DNA of 64,000 bases from Maribacter sp. (GCA_024643345.1 JAHENB010000006.1:53729-117728), one strand, 5' to 3'; shown: positions 37,035 through 47,680, numbered from the stretch's first letter. The notes: generated by a model not told the origin, from the sequence alone. Made by a program: numbers and translations.

Positions 37035-39569
37035 ATGGCTGAAGGAGAAAAATTGATCCCGATTAATATTGAAGATGAAATGAAATCTGCCTACATTGAT
37101 TATTCAATGTCGGTCATCGTGTCACGTGCCCTGCCCGATGTCAGGGATGGTTTGAAACCGGTACACAGAAGGGTACTTTTTGGCATGTACGAATTGGGGG
37201 TACGGTCGAACAGTGCACATAAAAAATCGGCCCGTATCGTTGGAGAGGTTTTGGGTAAATACCATCCCCATGGGGATACTTCCGTATACGATGCCATGGT
37301 ACGTATGGCCCAGGAATGGAGCCTTCGTTATATGCTCGTCGATGGCCAGGGAAATTTTGGCTCGGTAGATGGCGACAGTCCTGCCGCAATGCGTTACACT
37401 GAAGCGCGCATGCGTAGGATCGCCGACGATATGTTGGCCGATATCGATAAGGATACCGTTAATCACCAACTTAATTTTGATGATTCCCTACAAGAACCCA
37501 CAGTGCTGCCCACAAGGGTTCCCAACCTTTTGGTGAATGGCGCCTCCGGTATTGCCGTGGGAATGGCGACCAATATGCCGCCCCATAACCTTTCTGAGGT
37601 TGTCGATGGTACCGTGGCCTATATCGATAATAGCGATATAGAAATCGATGAGCTGATTTCGCACATCAAAGCTCCGGATTTTCCAACCGGGGGGATTATT
37701 TATGGCTATGACGGTGTAAAGGAAGCGTTTCATACCGGTCGTGGCCGTGTCGTAATGAGGGCCAAGGCCTCTTTTGAGGAAGTGCAAGGTAGGGACTGTA
37801 TCATTGTTACCGAAATCCCCTATCAGGTCAACAAGGCCGATATGATAAAGAAGACTGCCGATCTGGTCAATGAAAAGAAGATTGACGGGATTGCGAGCAT
37901 CAGGGACGAATCGGATAGGAAAGGGATGAGGATCGTGTATATCCTCAAGCGCGATGCGATCCCGAATATTGTCCTGAACACCCTCTATAAACATACTGCT
38001 TTGCAGTCGTCATTCAGCGTAAACAACATTGCCTTGGTCAATGGCAGGCCCCAACTACTGAATGTAAAGGAGATGATCCACTATTTTGTGGAACATCGCC
38101 ATGAGGTGGTGGTACGCCGTACCAAGTTCGAACTGAAAAAAGCGGAAGACAGGGCCCACATCCTGGAAGGGCTCATCATTGCTTCGGACCATATCGATGA
38201 GGTAATCTCGATCATCAGGGCTTCGGCGAACGCCGATGAAGCAAGGGAGAACTTAATGACGCGCTTCAAACTTTCGGAGATACAGGCCAAGGCCATTGTA
38301 GAAATGCGATTGCGCCAACTTACGGGCCTTGAGCAAGACAAACTTCGCTCCGAATATGACGAAACCATTAAGACCATTGCCGATTTAAAGGATATTCTTG
38401 AGCGAAAAGAACGAAGGATGCAGATCATCAAAGACGAACTCCTTGAAGTCAAGGAAAAGTATGGCGATGCAAGACGCTCCGAAATCAATTTTGCCGGGGG
38501 TGACCTGAGCATGGAAGATATGATCCCCGACGAACAGGTGGTCCTTACCATTTCACATGCCGGCTATATCAAACGAACCCCCTTAACGGAATATAAAACA
38601 CAACATAGGGGCGGTGTGGGCCAAAAAGCCTCTTCGACCCGTAATGAAGACTTTCTGGAACATTTGTTCATAGGCACCAACCACCAGTATATGCTGTTCT
38701 TTACGCAAAAGGGCAAATGTTTTTGGATGCGGGTCTATGAAATACCTGAGGGCAGCAAGACTTCCAAAGGAAGGGCCATACAGAATTTGATCAATATTGA
38801 GGCAGATGATATGGTCAAGGCGTTCATCTGTACCCAAGATTTGAAAGACGAAGAATACGTGAACAGCCATTATGTGATCATGGCCACCAAAAAAGGGGTC
38901 GTGAAAAAGACATCCTTGGAGCAATATTCAAGACCACGCCAGAATGGTATCAACGCCATTGGGGTGCGGGAAGACGATGAGCTTTTGGAAGCCAAACTTA
39001 CCACAGGTACCAGTCAAATTTTCTTGGGACTGAAATCGGGTAAGGCCATTCGGTTCGAAGAGAGCAAAACTAGGCCCATGGGCAGAAATGCCTCAGGAGT
39101 AAGGGGCATCACCTTGGCCAACGATAAGGACGAGGTAATCGGAATGGTCTCCGTCAACAATTTTGATGAAGAAATTTTGGTGGTTTCGGAAAACGGTTTT
39201 GGAAAGCGATCCAGCATAGAAGATTACCGCATCACCAATAGGGGCGGTAAAGGAGTGAAAACCATTTCCATTACCGATAAGACCGGTGGTTTGGTGGCCA
39301 TAAAAAATGTAACCGATACCGACGACCTGATGATCATCAACAAATCGGGCATTGCAATACGCATGAGTGTCGAAGACCTCAGGGTCATGGGCCGCGCCAC
39401 CCAAGGTGTAAAACTCATCAACATTAAAGGCGATGATTCCATTGCTGCCGTGGCGAAGGTCATGAAGGATGAGGAAAATTTGGAGGAAGCCCAGATCAAT
39501 GATATTGAGGTGAATACCGAAGATGGCACGGCTCTTGATAAGGAAGGTACTGATGAAACAAAAGAGTAA
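37035..39569 (+). CDS. gyrA: DNA gyrase subunit A
   Basis: An 844-residue type II topoisomerase subunit that breaks and rejoins DNA. The active-site tyrosine is Tyr121 in [10 protein letters not shown]; the N-terminus has [20 protein letters not shown] and the quinolone-region helix [18 protein letters not shown] (a serine at the position of Ser83, wild-type-like). The C-terminal beta-pinwheel includes the GyrA box-like [10 protein letters not shown] motif and ends in an acidic tail. A candidate -33/-7 pair (TTTG at 36967, TATATTGG at 36988) lies upstream but matches consensus only partly. Confidence 0.97.
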   Translation: MAEGEKLIPINIEDEMKSAYIDYSMSVIVSRALPDVRDGLKPVHRRVLFGMYELGVRSNSAHKKSARIVGEVLGKYHPHGDTSVYDAMVRMAQEWSLRYMLVDGQGNFGSVDGDSPAAMRYTEARMRRIADDMLADIDKDTVNHQLNFDDSLQEPTVLPTRVPNLLVNGASGIAVGMATNMPPHNLSEVVDGTVAYIDNSDIEIDELISHIKAPDFPTGGIIYGYDGVKEAFHTGRGRVVMRAKASFEEVQGRDCIIVTEIPYQVNKADMIKKTADLVNEKKIDGIASIRDESDRKGMRIVYILKRDAIPNIVLNTLYKHTALQSSFSVNNIALVNGRPQLLNVKEMIHYFVEHRHEVVVRRTKFELKKAEDRAHILEGLIIASDHIDEVISIIRASANADEARENLMTRFKLSEIQAKAIVEMRLRQLTGLEQDKLRSEYDETIKTIADLKDILERKERRMQIIKDELLEVKEKYGDARRSEINFAGGDLSMEDMIPDEQVVLTISHAGYIKRTPLTEYKTQHRGGVGQKASSTRNEDFLEHLFIGTNHQYMLFFTQKGKCFWMRVYEIPEGSKTSKGRAIQNLINIEADDMVKAFICTQDLKDEEYVNSHYVIMATKKGVVKKTSLEQYSRPRQNGINAIGVREDDELLEAKLTTGTSQIFLGLKSGKAIRFEESKTRPMGRNASGVRGITLANDKDEVIGMVSVNNFDEEILVVSENGFGKRSSIEDYRITNRGGKGVKTISITDKTGGLVAIKNVTDTDDLMIINKSGIAIRMSVEDLRVMGRATQGVKLINIKGDDSIAAVAKVMKDEENLEEAQINDIEVNTEDGTALDKEGTDETKE

Positions 39570-39605
39570 TAATCAATAAACACTAATTTTTAATATTACA
39601 GAGAA

Positions 39606-40868
39606 ATGAAAACTAAATTTTTGATACTTACGGCCATGTGCTTTACCATGGTAGGCATGGCGCAAAAGAATGAAATTAAAGCAGCGGAAAAAGCCCTGAA
39701 AGATGGGGATGCCATGGCTGCAAAAACCGCCTTGGACGGTGTTTCCGGAATGATTTCGGGCACGGACGAACGAACCCAGGCCCAATATTATTTTCTTCAA
39801 GGACAGGTTTTCGCCGATATTGCCAAAAAAGGGGATGATAGCGCTTTCCCAGAGGCGGTTTCAGCGTACCAAAAGGTTTTGGATATTGAAAAAACCAGCG
39901 GCAAGAAAAAATATTCAGATGAAACCGAAACCCGTATGAGGGCCATGACCGCCGATTTGGTGAATTCTGCCGTAGCGGATAATGGAAATCAAAAATTCAA
40001 GGAGGCGGCCGACAAGTTGTACATGAGTTACAAAATGAGCCCTTTGGATACTTCTTACCTGTATTTCGCCGCCAGTAGTGCCGTGAACGGCGGGCTGTAT
40101 GAAAAAGCCCTTGAATATTACAATGAACTTCAAGAAATTGGCTATGATGGCGGAGGTACCCTTTACAAGGCGACCAATGCCGCGACAGGACAGGTAGAAC
40201 AAATGGACAAATTACAAAGAGACCTCATGGTGAAGTCCGGCACCTACACAGATCCCCTCGATGAGCAAACCCCTTCAAAGAAAGGCGAAATCGTAAAGAA
40301 CAGGGCATTGATCTATTCTCAACTTGGGCAAAACGAAAAGGCAATTGAAGCGTACAAATTGGCCAGGGCCAATGATCCGAATGACGTCAACCTGCTCTTA
40401 AACGAGGCAAATCTTTATTATACCATGGGAGATAAAGATAAATTCAAGACACTGATGGCGGAGGCGACCACCTTGGCACCTGATAATGCCGATCTACATT
40501 ATAATATCGGTGTGATCAGTATGGAACAGAACAATATCGAGGAAGCAAGGGCCTCTTATAAGAGAACTCTTGAAATCGATCCCAATTATACCAATGCATA
40601 TCTGAACCTATCTACCACTTATGTTAACGAAGGCAATAGTTTCATCGATGAAATGAATTCTTTGGGAAATTCGAAAAAAGACATTGCCCGATACGACGAG
40701 TTGAAAGCCAAGAAGGATGATTTGTTCCGCCAAGGCGCCGATGTACTGGAAAATGCCCTCAAAACCACTGAGGATAACCAAAGTATCTTGACCCAATTAA
40801 AGAACATCTACGGCGCAATGGGCGACAATGAGAACTTTATGCGCATCAAAAAGTTGTTGGGAGAATAA
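39606..40868 (+). CDS. secreted or periplasmic tetratricopeptide repeat protein
   Basis: A 420-residue protein with a signal peptide, MKTKFLILTAMCFTMVGMAQ, cleaved after the AQ-type site. The body is alpha-helical; recognisable TPR units include SQLGQNEKAIEAYKLARAND at about 237-256, LLLNEANLYYTMGDKDKFKT, and LHYNIGVISMEQNNIEEARA followed by SYKRTLEIDPN. A coiled segment follows (MNSLGNSKKDIARYDELKAK). Position directly after gyrA, 36 bases away, is a recurrent arrangement in Flavobacteriaceae by memory. Role unknown, presumably a scaffold in the cell envelope. Confidence 0.88.
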   Translation: MKTKFLILTAMCFTMVGMAQKNEIKAAEKALKDGDAMAAKTALDGVSGMISGTDERTQAQYYFLQGQVFADIAKKGDDSAFPEAVSAYQKVLDIEKTSGKKKYSDETETRMRAMTADLVNSAVADNGNQKFKEAADKLYMSYKMSPLDTSYLYFAASSAVNGGLYEKALEYYNELQEIGYDGGGTLYKATNAATGQVEQMDKLQRDLMVKSGTYTDPLDEQTPSKKGEIVKNRALIYSQLGQNEKAIEAYKLARANDPNDVNLLLNEANLYYTMGDKDKFKTLMAEATTLAPDNADLHYNIGVISMEQNNIEEARASYKRTLEIDPNYTNAYLNLSTTYVNEGNSFIDEMNSLGNSKKDIARYDELKAKKDDLFRQGADVLENALKTTEDNQSILTQLKNIYGAMGDNENFMRIKKLLGE

Positions 40869-40886
40869 TAAGTTCCAATATCAAAG

Positions 40887-40922
40887 AAAAAACCTCTTTG
40901 TCTTTGACAAGGAGGTTTTTTT
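40887..40922. terminator. bidirectional terminator between TPR gene and C40 gene
   Basis: A 16-bp stem with a TTT loop: AAAAAACCTCTTTGTC at 40887-40902 pairs with GACAAGGAGGTTTTTT at 40907-40922 (one G-T pair). A-rich 5' and T-rich 3' arms make it work in both directions, serving the two convergent genes. It overlaps the last codon region of the minus-strand gene. Confidence 0.92.
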
Positions 40923-41673
40923 ATATGATTTTTTTGAGCACTCTGAGTTTGTGGGTATAGTTGCCCATTTCCCTATTAAAAATACCGGTATGGTCTATCC
41001 GGTCAATCCTTACCTGATCAAAGGCATGGATGACATGGTTATCGCCCATGATAATGCCCACATGATCGATTCGCCCGTCATTATCATCAAAAAAGGCCAG
41101 ATCACCGGGCTCACTTTCTTCAATGAAACTTAAAGCTTCGCCCTGGCCTGCCTGTTCCTGCACTTGTCGTAACAATTTATAACCATTGATCATGTATACC
41201 ATTTGAACAAAACCCGCCGCATCGATACCGAAAGGGGTCTTGCCACCTGAGAGGTAAGGGGCATGAAGGTACTGCAAGGCGGTATCCAATAACTTCGTCT
41301 TCGTTTGTTTCCGCACCAGGGAGGACCCCTCAAAACGATGTTTTAAAAATTTGGCGTGGCCAATATTGGATCCCAAAATCAAGGGCATCAGCGTTTTTTG
41401 TTCGGTCTCGACAAAAGAGACCAGATCGGAAGCATAGTGGTTTACCTTGGTCGATTCGATTTGCCGGAATTCCGATTCACTGATCAACTTGAACTGATTG
41501 TTGTTGGCCCAACCTTCACAATCATCATAGGCGTTCCTGATCTTGCTTTGCGTTTTGCGACGTTCCAGGACCTTGATGTGCTCCCCGTATAATAGTTGGG
41601 TCACCAATTCGGAGCTTTGATCGGCATTGGAACGAACTGGGATTAGGCTGAGGTGGCAAATACCGTATTGCAT
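40921..41673 (-). CDS. NlpC/P60 (C40)-family protein lacking the catalytic cysteine
   Basis: A 250-residue protein with an N-terminal bacterial SH3 region (residues 1-65) and a C-terminal NlpC/P60 domain. The usual catalytic motif DCSGF reads GIDAAGFVQ here: Ala152 replaces the cysteine, and its codon GCG differs from TGC at all three bases, so it is not a single base-call error. The catalytic histidine in RIDHVGIIMGD (His204) and the third polar residue region VIHAF remain. The protein therefore is probably not an active peptidoglycan endopeptidase but may still bind cell wall. No signal peptide is visible, as in cytoplasmic or unconventional relatives. Frame and length are otherwise intact. 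Confidence 0.87.
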   Translation of the reverse strand: MQYGICHLSLIPVRSNADQSSELVTQLLYGEHIKVLERRKTQSKIRNAYDDCEGWANNNQFKLISESEFRQIESTKVNHYASDLVSFVETEQKTLMPLILGSNIGHAKFLKHRFEGSSLVRKQTKTKLLDTALQYLHAPYLSGGKTPFGIDAAGFVQMVYMINGYKLLRQVQEQAGQGEALSFIEESEPGDLAFFDDNDGRIDHVGIIMGDNHVIHAFDQVRIDRIDHTGIFNREMGNYTHKLRVLKKII

Positions 41674-41695
41674 GCGATTTCTTTACACCGATCGG

Positions 41696-42871
41696 TTAGT
41701 TTCGCCTCATGATAAGGGCAGAAGCTCCACCACCACCATTGCAAATGGCGGCCGCACCGATTTTCGCGTTTTTTTGTTTTAATATATGTAGCAAAGTGAC
41801 CAATATCCTTGCACCGGAACAACCAAGCGGATGACCCAAGGCAACAGCGCCCCCGTTGATATTGACATTTGCATCCGTTAATCCGAGTAATTTCATATTT
41901 GCCAGTCCGACCACGGAAAAGGCTTCATTGAATTCAAAAAAATCAACCTCCTCCATTGAAATGCCTGCTTTGGCCAATGCTTTGGGAAGTGCTTTCGCTG
42001 GCGCGGTGGTAAACCATTTCGGTTCATGCGCGGCATCTGCGAATCCTACGATGGTGGCCAATGGCTCAAGGTTGAGTTCTTTTGCCCGATCGGCGCTCAT
42101 CAAAACCAGGGCAGCGGCCCCATCGTTTATTGTTGAAGCATTGGCCGCGGTAACGGTGCCATCCTTTGTAAATGCAGGGGACAAAGAGGGTATCTTTTCC
42201 ATCCGAACATTTTTGTATTCTTCGTCCTCGCTGACCAAAAGGGGTTCCCCCCTTCTTTGTGGTACCGGTACTGGGACCACCTCTTCCGCAAAAAGGCCAT
42301 TTTTCCATGCATTTGCCGATCGGGTGTACGATTGTATGGCAAAATTATCTTGTGCTTCCCTGCTAAAATGATATTTCTGGGCACAGGCATCCGCACATAC
42401 CCCCATGGCATTTTGGTCATAAACATCGACCAGGCCATCGATCTGCATCCCATCGATCAGTGTTGCCGGGCCAAATTTTTGTCCTGTTCGCATATGTACA
42501 TAATGTGGAATAAGGCTCATGTTTTCCATGCCCCCTGCCACGATGATCGTAGCATCGCCCAAAGCAATCGACTGTGCGGCCATCATCACCGCTTTCATGC
42601 CCGATGCGCACACCTTATTGATGGTGGTGCAGGGCACCGTATCGGGTAGGCCGGCATAAATGGCAGCTTGTCTTGCCGGTGCTTGTCCGGTACCTGCCTG
42701 TACCACATTGCCCATGAGCACCTCATCGATCATGGCAGGGTTCAAATTAATTTTTTCCAAGGCTCCTTTGATGGCTAAAGCTCCTAATTTTGGTGCTGGT
42801 ATGGTTGAGAGAGAACCCATGAAACTACCAATGGGCGTTCTCACTGCAGATACGATAACAACCTCTTTCAT
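41696..42871 (-). CDS. acetyl-CoA C-acyltransferase (thiolase)
   Basis: A 391-residue thiolase. I start at MKEVVIVSAVRTPIGSF and not at the upstream ATG at 42916, which adds 15 unlikely residues. The nucleophilic cysteine is in INKVCASGMKAVMMAAQSI at about residue 88, the GHPLGCSGAR motif carries the second cysteine and histidine, and NEAFSVVGLANMKLLG and GGGGASALI are conserved. It can act in fatty-acid degradation or acetoacetyl-CoA formation; sequence alone does not decide. Its stop lies 22 bases upstream of the C40 gene start, so the two may be cotranscribed. Confidence 0.95.
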   Translation of the reverse strand: MKEVVIVSAVRTPIGSFMGSLSTIPAPKLGALAIKGALEKINLNPAMIDEVLMGNVVQAGTGQAPARQAAIYAGLPDTVPCTTINKVCASGMKAVMMAAQSIALGDATIIVAGGMENMSLIPHYVHMRTGQKFGPATLIDGMQIDGLVDVYDQNAMGVCADACAQKYHFSREAQDNFAIQSYTRSANAWKNGLFAEEVVPVPVPQRRGEPLLVSEDEEYKNVRMEKIPSLSPAFTKDGTVTAANASTINDGAAALVLMSADRAKELNLEPLATIVGFADAAHEPKWFTTAPAKALPKALAKAGISMEEVDFFEFNEAFSVVGLANMKLLGLTDANVNINGGAVALGHPLGCSGARILVTLLHILKQKNAKIGAAAICNGGGGASALIMRRN

Positions 42872-42988
42872 ATACCTTAAGTTTTGGTACTGCGAAATTA
42901 CTAAAATAAAGTACATTGCTTGACCACTGCACAGTTAAAGCCATTTTGAACTTATATTTTTCTATTTTTGGGGATAGATTCCTGCTAC

Positions 42989-45040
42989 ATGCGAAATTTC
43001 CTTGATACCCTGTTCAAAAAGCAATCGCTTGTCTATAAGTATTTCCTTTACGCGGCAACGGTTGGCTGTATCGTATTCCTATTTCCCAGGGGAGGTCAGT
43101 TTAAGTATGAGTTCCAGAAAGGAAAGCCATGGCAATATGAAAATCTATATGCCCCCTTCGATTTTCCAATTCATAAGTCCGATGAAGAACTCGCTTTGGA
43201 AAAGCAAGTGATCCGCAACAATCAGTTGACTTATTTTCGATACGATGAAAATATAGTGAAGCAGGTTGACGAGGATTATGGGAAGCGGTTTGATACTTTT
43301 TTTTCAACGGTTGGTTTGAACAGTTCAAAGTTAAAGGCACTTCGGGCTTCCGGACAAGAGATTTTAGATTCCATATACTTCAGAAAAGGCCTGCTAAGGG
43401 AAAATGATGCGTTGAACATCGAGAAGGAGATTTATTTGGTAAATGATAATGAGGCCCGTAGAATGCGTTCTGATATGCTTCATGGCCCCAATGACCTCGA
43501 TAGCGTCATCACCGCTGTTCTTATTAAAAACAGGCATGACGATTATTCCCAACGATTTCATGATGTATTCGAAGGCCTTTCTAAGCCCAATGTTTTTTTG
43601 GATAGAGAACTTACCGATCGTGATCTGAAAGAAGCCTTGTCAAAAATTTCCATGACTCGGGGAACGGTCGATGAGGGGAAGCTGATCATCGCCAAAGGCG
43701 AGGTGGTTGAAAATGAGAACCTAAAATTACTCAACTCATTAAAACAGGAATACGAATCACAACTTTGGGCTGCTAGCAACTACTATTTCATCCTATTGGG
43801 ATATACCATTTTAGTGGCCTTGGTATTGATGATGTTATTGCTTTTTTTGAAAAAATATCGTTCAGAAATTTATGGGAACAATGTGAAGGTAACCTTTATC
43901 TTCTTTAACATTTTGCTGGTGGTTTTCTTGACCACCTTGGTTGTTAAGTATAACGAGGACTATATATTTGTGGTTCCCCTGTGTATTCTTCCATTAATTC
44001 TGAAAACCTTCTTCGATGCGCGCTTGGGCCTGTTTGTCCATGTCTTGGCAGTATTGATTTTGGGCTTTGTGGTGCCTAATAGTTTCGAATATATCTTTTT
44101 ACAGATCATAGCGGGTATCGTCACCATTTTGACCGTTTCGCAACTCTATAAAAGGGCCAATTTATTTATTTCGGTCGGGCAGATTACCCTTATTTATATT
44201 GTGGGCTATTTGGCATTTCATACGATACATGAAGGAAATCTTGCCAATATCCTATGGAGCACCATAGGTTTGTTCTTCTTAAATGGGATGATTACGCTTT
44301 TTGCACAACCTTTGATCTACGCTTATGAAAAGATTTTTGGGCTCGTATCCGATGTATCTTTGCTGGAACTTTCAGATACCAATTCTAAGTTGCTCAAAGA
44401 GCTATCTAACAAGGCGCCCGGTACTTTTAATCATTCATTACAGGTCGCCAACCTCGCAGAGGCCGCGGCCAATGAAATCAAGGCCAACGCCATGTTGGTT
44501 AGGGTAGGGGCCCTTTACCACGATATCGGGAAGATGAACCATCCTACCTATTTTACCGAAAATCAAACTACCAATATCAACCCACATGACGAACTGGCCT
44601 ATAAAGACAGTGCCAAAATAATCATCGGCCATGTAATAGAGGGAATTGAGATCGCAAGAAAAAATAAGCTTCCAGATCGGGTCATTGATTTTATTCGCTC
44701 GCATCATGGGACCACCTTGGTGTATTATTTTTTCAAAAAACAACAAGAGACGGGCCAGCATTTCAACACGACGGAATTTAGGTACCCCGGGCCAATACCA
44801 TTTTCCAAAGAGACCGCCATCCTTATGATGGCCGATTCGGTGGAGGCTGCATCCAAAAGCCTTAAAAACCCCACGTTTCCTATGATTAACGAATTTGTCG
44901 ACAGGGTCATCGCCGGACAAATGGCCGCCGATCAGTTCATCAACGCCGACATCACTTTTAAGGAAATAGAGACCATAAAAAAAATATTCAAACAGAAGCT
45001 CACCAACATTTACCACCTAAGGGTAGAATATCCTGAATGA
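42989..45040 (+). CDS. pgpH: PgpH-like 7TM HD-domain c-di-AMP phosphodiesterase
   Basis: About 683 residues. Start taken at MRNFLDTLFKKQS; a TTG at 42968 would add seven. A first membrane segment is followed by an extracytoplasmic 7TMR-HDED region (to about residue 260), then seven membrane helices, and a C-terminal HD domain with NHSLQVANLAEAAANEI, the metal motif LYHDIGKMNHPTYF, GHVIEGIEIARKNKLP and IRSHHGTTLVYYFF. This is the PgpH family, known in Listeria to hydrolyse the second messenger c-di-AMP. No cyclase is in the window. Confidence 0.93.
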   Translation: MRNFLDTLFKKQSLVYKYFLYAATVGCIVFLFPRGGQFKYEFQKGKPWQYENLYAPFDFPIHKSDEELALEKQVIRNNQLTYFRYDENIVKQVDEDYGKRFDTFFSTVGLNSSKLKALRASGQEILDSIYFRKGLLRENDALNIEKEIYLVNDNEARRMRSDMLHGPNDLDSVITAVLIKNRHDDYSQRFHDVFEGLSKPNVFLDRELTDRDLKEALSKISMTRGTVDEGKLIIAKGEVVENENLKLLNSLKQEYESQLWAASNYYFILLGYTILVALVLMMLLLFLKKYRSEIYGNNVKVTFIFFNILLVVFLTTLVVKYNEDYIFVVPLCILPLILKTFFDARLGLFVHVLAVLILGFVVPNSFEYIFLQIIAGIVTILTVSQLYKRANLFISVGQITLIYIVGYLAFHTIHEGNLANILWSTIGLFFLNGMITLFAQPLIYAYEKIFGLVSDVSLLELSDTNSKLLKELSNKAPGTFNHSLQVANLAEAAANEIKANAMLVRVGALYHDIGKMNHPTYFTENQTTNINPHDELAYKDSAKIIIGHVIEGIEIARKNKLPDRVIDFIRSHHGTTLVYYFFKKQQETGQHFNTTEFRYPGPIPFSKETAILMMADSVEAASKSLKNPTFPMINEFVDRVIAGQMAADQFINADITFKEIETIKKIFKQKLTNIYHLRVEYPE

Positions 45041-45268
45041 TTATAGTGATAAAGAACAGGCCATTGACGAATTTGGACAAAGGATTCTTTTTCAAATAAA
45101 ATTGCATTCCAGATTGCCCAATGTAAGATTTATTTCAAAGGATCTTAATCGACCCAATTTAGAGCTATATTTGGCCGTGTTATTGTTCGCTCCAATAAAC
45201 AAATAGATAAGATGGGGATGAAGTACCCGCAATCCCCGTCATCATCTTACGTATTTCGAAAATCTAAG

Positions 45269-45276
45269 TAATTTTG
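45269..45276 (+). promoter_or_regulatory. -7 element upstream of the TPR-AraC regulator
   Basis: TAATTTTG matches TAnnTTTG exactly and lies 48 bases before the proposed TTG start. No convincing -33 TTG is seen. Upstream, at 45211-45240, a 9-bp hairpin (GATGGGGAT with ATCCCCGTC) may end the pgpH transcript, but it lacks a T-run. Confidence 0.5.
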
Positions 45277-45323
45277 TAATTTTAATTTTTCATCAGCTAC
45301 CCAGGAAAAAGGACCATACCGCT

Positions 45324-47186
45324 TTGAACTACCTACAAAAAATACTATTCATTGTTTTTTTCGTGCCAAATACTATGTCCTACGATGTTTGGGATTTTCA
45401 AGTGGATTCGATTCAGGTGTATTTCAATAAAATCGAAGGACTTGTTGAAAAAAGAAATTCCTATCCGGTCGATTTTTTAAATACCGATTATCTGCAGGCC
45501 AAGAACAATACGGTAGAAGGGACCGAAAAAGTCCGGATATTGCTGGCACTCTATTCGGCCTTTATTTATGATTCCTCAAAAACCGCCAATCGTTACAATG
45601 AAGAAGCATTGTTGCTTTCAAGTAAACTGCATTATCGAAAAGGGGAATTGGCCGCGATGTACAATCAGGCTTATCTGCAGTTCGTCAAGGGGCAGTTCAA
45701 TGATGCCATGGACCTGGTTTTGTCGATAGAGGAAAATGAGTCTATTGATGACTTTATTGAAGTAAGAGCCGATTGCGCTACTTTGAAATCTGATATTTAT
45801 ACCGAGAGGGGGCAATTCGACCTAGCATTGGAGACCGGCCTTAGACTGCTCGATTTGGCAGAAAAGACCAACGACCAATATGTATCAATGAAGGCTTATG
45901 CGGCCTTGAGCCATTATTATCTGAGAATAGAAAATTATTCTATGGCCCGTTCGTATTGTTTAAGAGGTCTGGATCTTATCATTGCTTTAAGGGAGGTGCA
46001 GTATATTTTTCCCAAGATAGATGAAATGGCCAGAATGACCGCCAAACTTGGTGACTTAAAAAAGGCCTTGAAAATTTATGATTTTTACCTGTCATTGGAA
46101 AAAAAGCTGCCGCCCCCGGGCAGTTATATACAAAGTGTTGTATATATGAACATCGCTGATATTTATATCAAGGAGTCAAGATATAATGAGGCCTGGACAT
46201 ACTTGGAAAGTTCACTGAAATTGTGCTATGAAAACAATTACAGATTTAGGATACCCAGAGCGCTCATCCTTCAGGGGGAACTCCATTTGAAAGAAAACGA
46301 TACGGTCAAAGCCATCAAAAGTTTTGAAAAGAGCTTGGAAACTGCAGAGGCGATCAATGCTTTTGATGTGGTGAAATCAAATAGTGCCATATTGGGGGAT
46401 CTTTACGAAGAAACCGGTCAACCCTCTAAGGCCTATGAATACAAAACGCTTCATCGGGCCATAATCGACTCCTTGTTTTCCGATGAAAAGGAGCAAAAAA
46501 TAACTATTTTGGAAACACGTCGTAAAATCAAGGACGTGACCCAGGAAAACAAAATTTTGGCACTTGAAAATGAGGCGCAAAAAGCAAGATATAGATCTAT
46601 TATAGCTGTTCTGGTCTTTGTCTTAATATTTACCAGTCTGGCATTTTACTCTTATTTTAAGGTCAAGGGCAAGAATCGATTACTTTACGATCGTACCGTG
46701 GAGCTTGCTTCGGTACAGCTACAAATGCACGAAAAACTCCGTGCTTTTCAAAAAGCTGAAACAAAAACCACTGCAACGGATAAAGAAGCCACAAACCCAA
46801 AGCAAAGCCAAAGCCTCGATGGAGAGGTGAAAGACATCATATTGGGCAAGTTGAAAAAGTTGGAGGAGAAACAATTTTATTTAGACCAGAACTGTAACCT
46901 GTATCAATTGTCCGAACAGTTAAAAACCAATCCCAAATACCTTTCACAGGTCATCAACCGGGAAAAAAAGTCGAACTTCAACAATTATATCAACGAATTG
47001 AGGATCAATTATCTTTTGGCCCGTTTACTCAAGGACAACGAATTTCGTAACAGCAAACTAAGTTATATCGCCGTATCGATCGGTTACAATAACCTGAATA
47101 CCTTTAACGCAGCCTTTAAAAAGCGGCAGGGCATTTTGCCTTCTTTTTTTATCGACCAGCTGAATAGCCAAGAAGAAAAAATATAG
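45324..47186 (+). CDS. TPR-containing, membrane-anchored AraC-type regulator
   Basis: A 620-residue protein in the Bacteroidota design: N-terminal hydrophobic signal (MNYLQKILFIVFFVPNTMS), periplasmic TPR array to about residue 420, one membrane helix (YRSIIAVLVFVLIFTSLAFY), a short linker rich in Q, K and T, and a C-terminal AraC DNA-binding domain with FNNYINELRINYLLARLL and LSYIAVSIGYNNLNTFNAAF. The start is a TTG that keeps the signal sequence; an ATG at 45375 would remove it. It probably senses a periplasmic signal and acts on DNA at the membrane. The neighbouring convergent SusC/D module is a candidate target. Confidence 0.9.
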   Translation: MNYLQKILFIVFFVPNTMSYDVWDFQVDSIQVYFNKIEGLVEKRNSYPVDFLNTDYLQAKNNTVEGTEKVRILLALYSAFIYDSSKTANRYNEEALLLSSKLHYRKGELAAMYNQAYLQFVKGQFNDAMDLVLSIEENESIDDFIEVRADCATLKSDIYTERGQFDLALETGLRLLDLAEKTNDQYVSMKAYAALSHYYLRIENYSMARSYCLRGLDLIIALREVQYIFPKIDEMARMTAKLGDLKKALKIYDFYLSLEKKLPPPGSYIQSVVYMNIADIYIKESRYNEAWTYLESSLKLCYENNYRFRIPRALILQGELHLKENDTVKAIKSFEKSLETAEAINAFDVVKSNSAILGDLYEETGQPSKAYEYKTLHRAIIDSLFSDEKEQKITILETRRKIKDVTQENKILALENEAQKARYRSIIAVLVFVLIFTSLAFYSYFKVKGKNRLLYDRTVELASVQLQMHEKLRAFQKAETKTTATDKEATNPKQSQSLDGEVKDIILGKLKKLEEKQFYLDQNCNLYQLSEQLKTNPKYLSQVINREKKSNFNNYINELRINYLLARLLKDNEFRNSKLSYIAVSIGYNNLNTFNAAFKKRQGILPSFFIDQLNSQEEKI

Positions 47187-47680
47187 CAATTCATTAATTT
47201 TCTTTGGCATTCAAGGTCATGATCCCTTTTCTTTACGAAGCTTGGAAATTGGTTTTACGCGCATTACAGAGGGATTAATTGGTTTTGGGGGTTTGCCATA
47301 ACAATAGTCATAAAACAAAAGCAGCACCCTGCGAAAGATGCTGCTTGAGGTAACTAACTCAAGGTAAACTAACAAATAGCTTTTTTATTATTTCTTAACT
47401 GAAGGTAGGCCGCACTATTTAAATAGGGTTGCTTCCGAACAGTGATCAAACTACAATAGGGATTGATCGAATTTTTCAATATCACCAATTCTTATCATCC
47501 TCATATCCATGAAGATAGATCAATCCCAACGGATTCCATTTAGAATGGATAAAAACAACTATAAAATTCATGAATTTTAGAAAAAATATCGAATCTCTGC
47601 GGAATTAACGATCAAGCTAACGAATTAATCCAAAAAAGAACTTTTCTACTGGGCTATTTAGGAATGGCAGAAAGGTCTTT
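47187..47680. other. 494-base gap with several inverted repeats, no gene
   Basis: No convincing coding frame. Structures seen: a hairpin AAGCAGCA/TGCTGCTT at 47319-47346 followed by CTTGAG/CTCAAG at 47344-47363, which together may end the AraC transcript; an inverted repeat GGGATTGATC at 47459-47468 and its complement at 47518-47527; a small hairpin TCCATT/AATGGA at 47535-47549; and the palindrome listed separately at 47557-47581. The density of inverted repeats is unusual for one gap. Confidence 0.6.
47557..47581. repeat. palindromic repeat, left copy
   Basis: The core TAAAATTCATGAATTTTA (47562-47579) is a perfect 18-bp palindrome. The 25-base context matches the copy at 56315-56339 with one mismatch. 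It lies about 100 bases beyond the 3' end of the FG-GAP gene. Confidence 0.8.

Noticed and set aside
42257..42649. 130-codon plus-strand frame opposite the thiolase
   Set aside because: Antisense to a complete thiolase with catalytic residues; unlikely residue composition.
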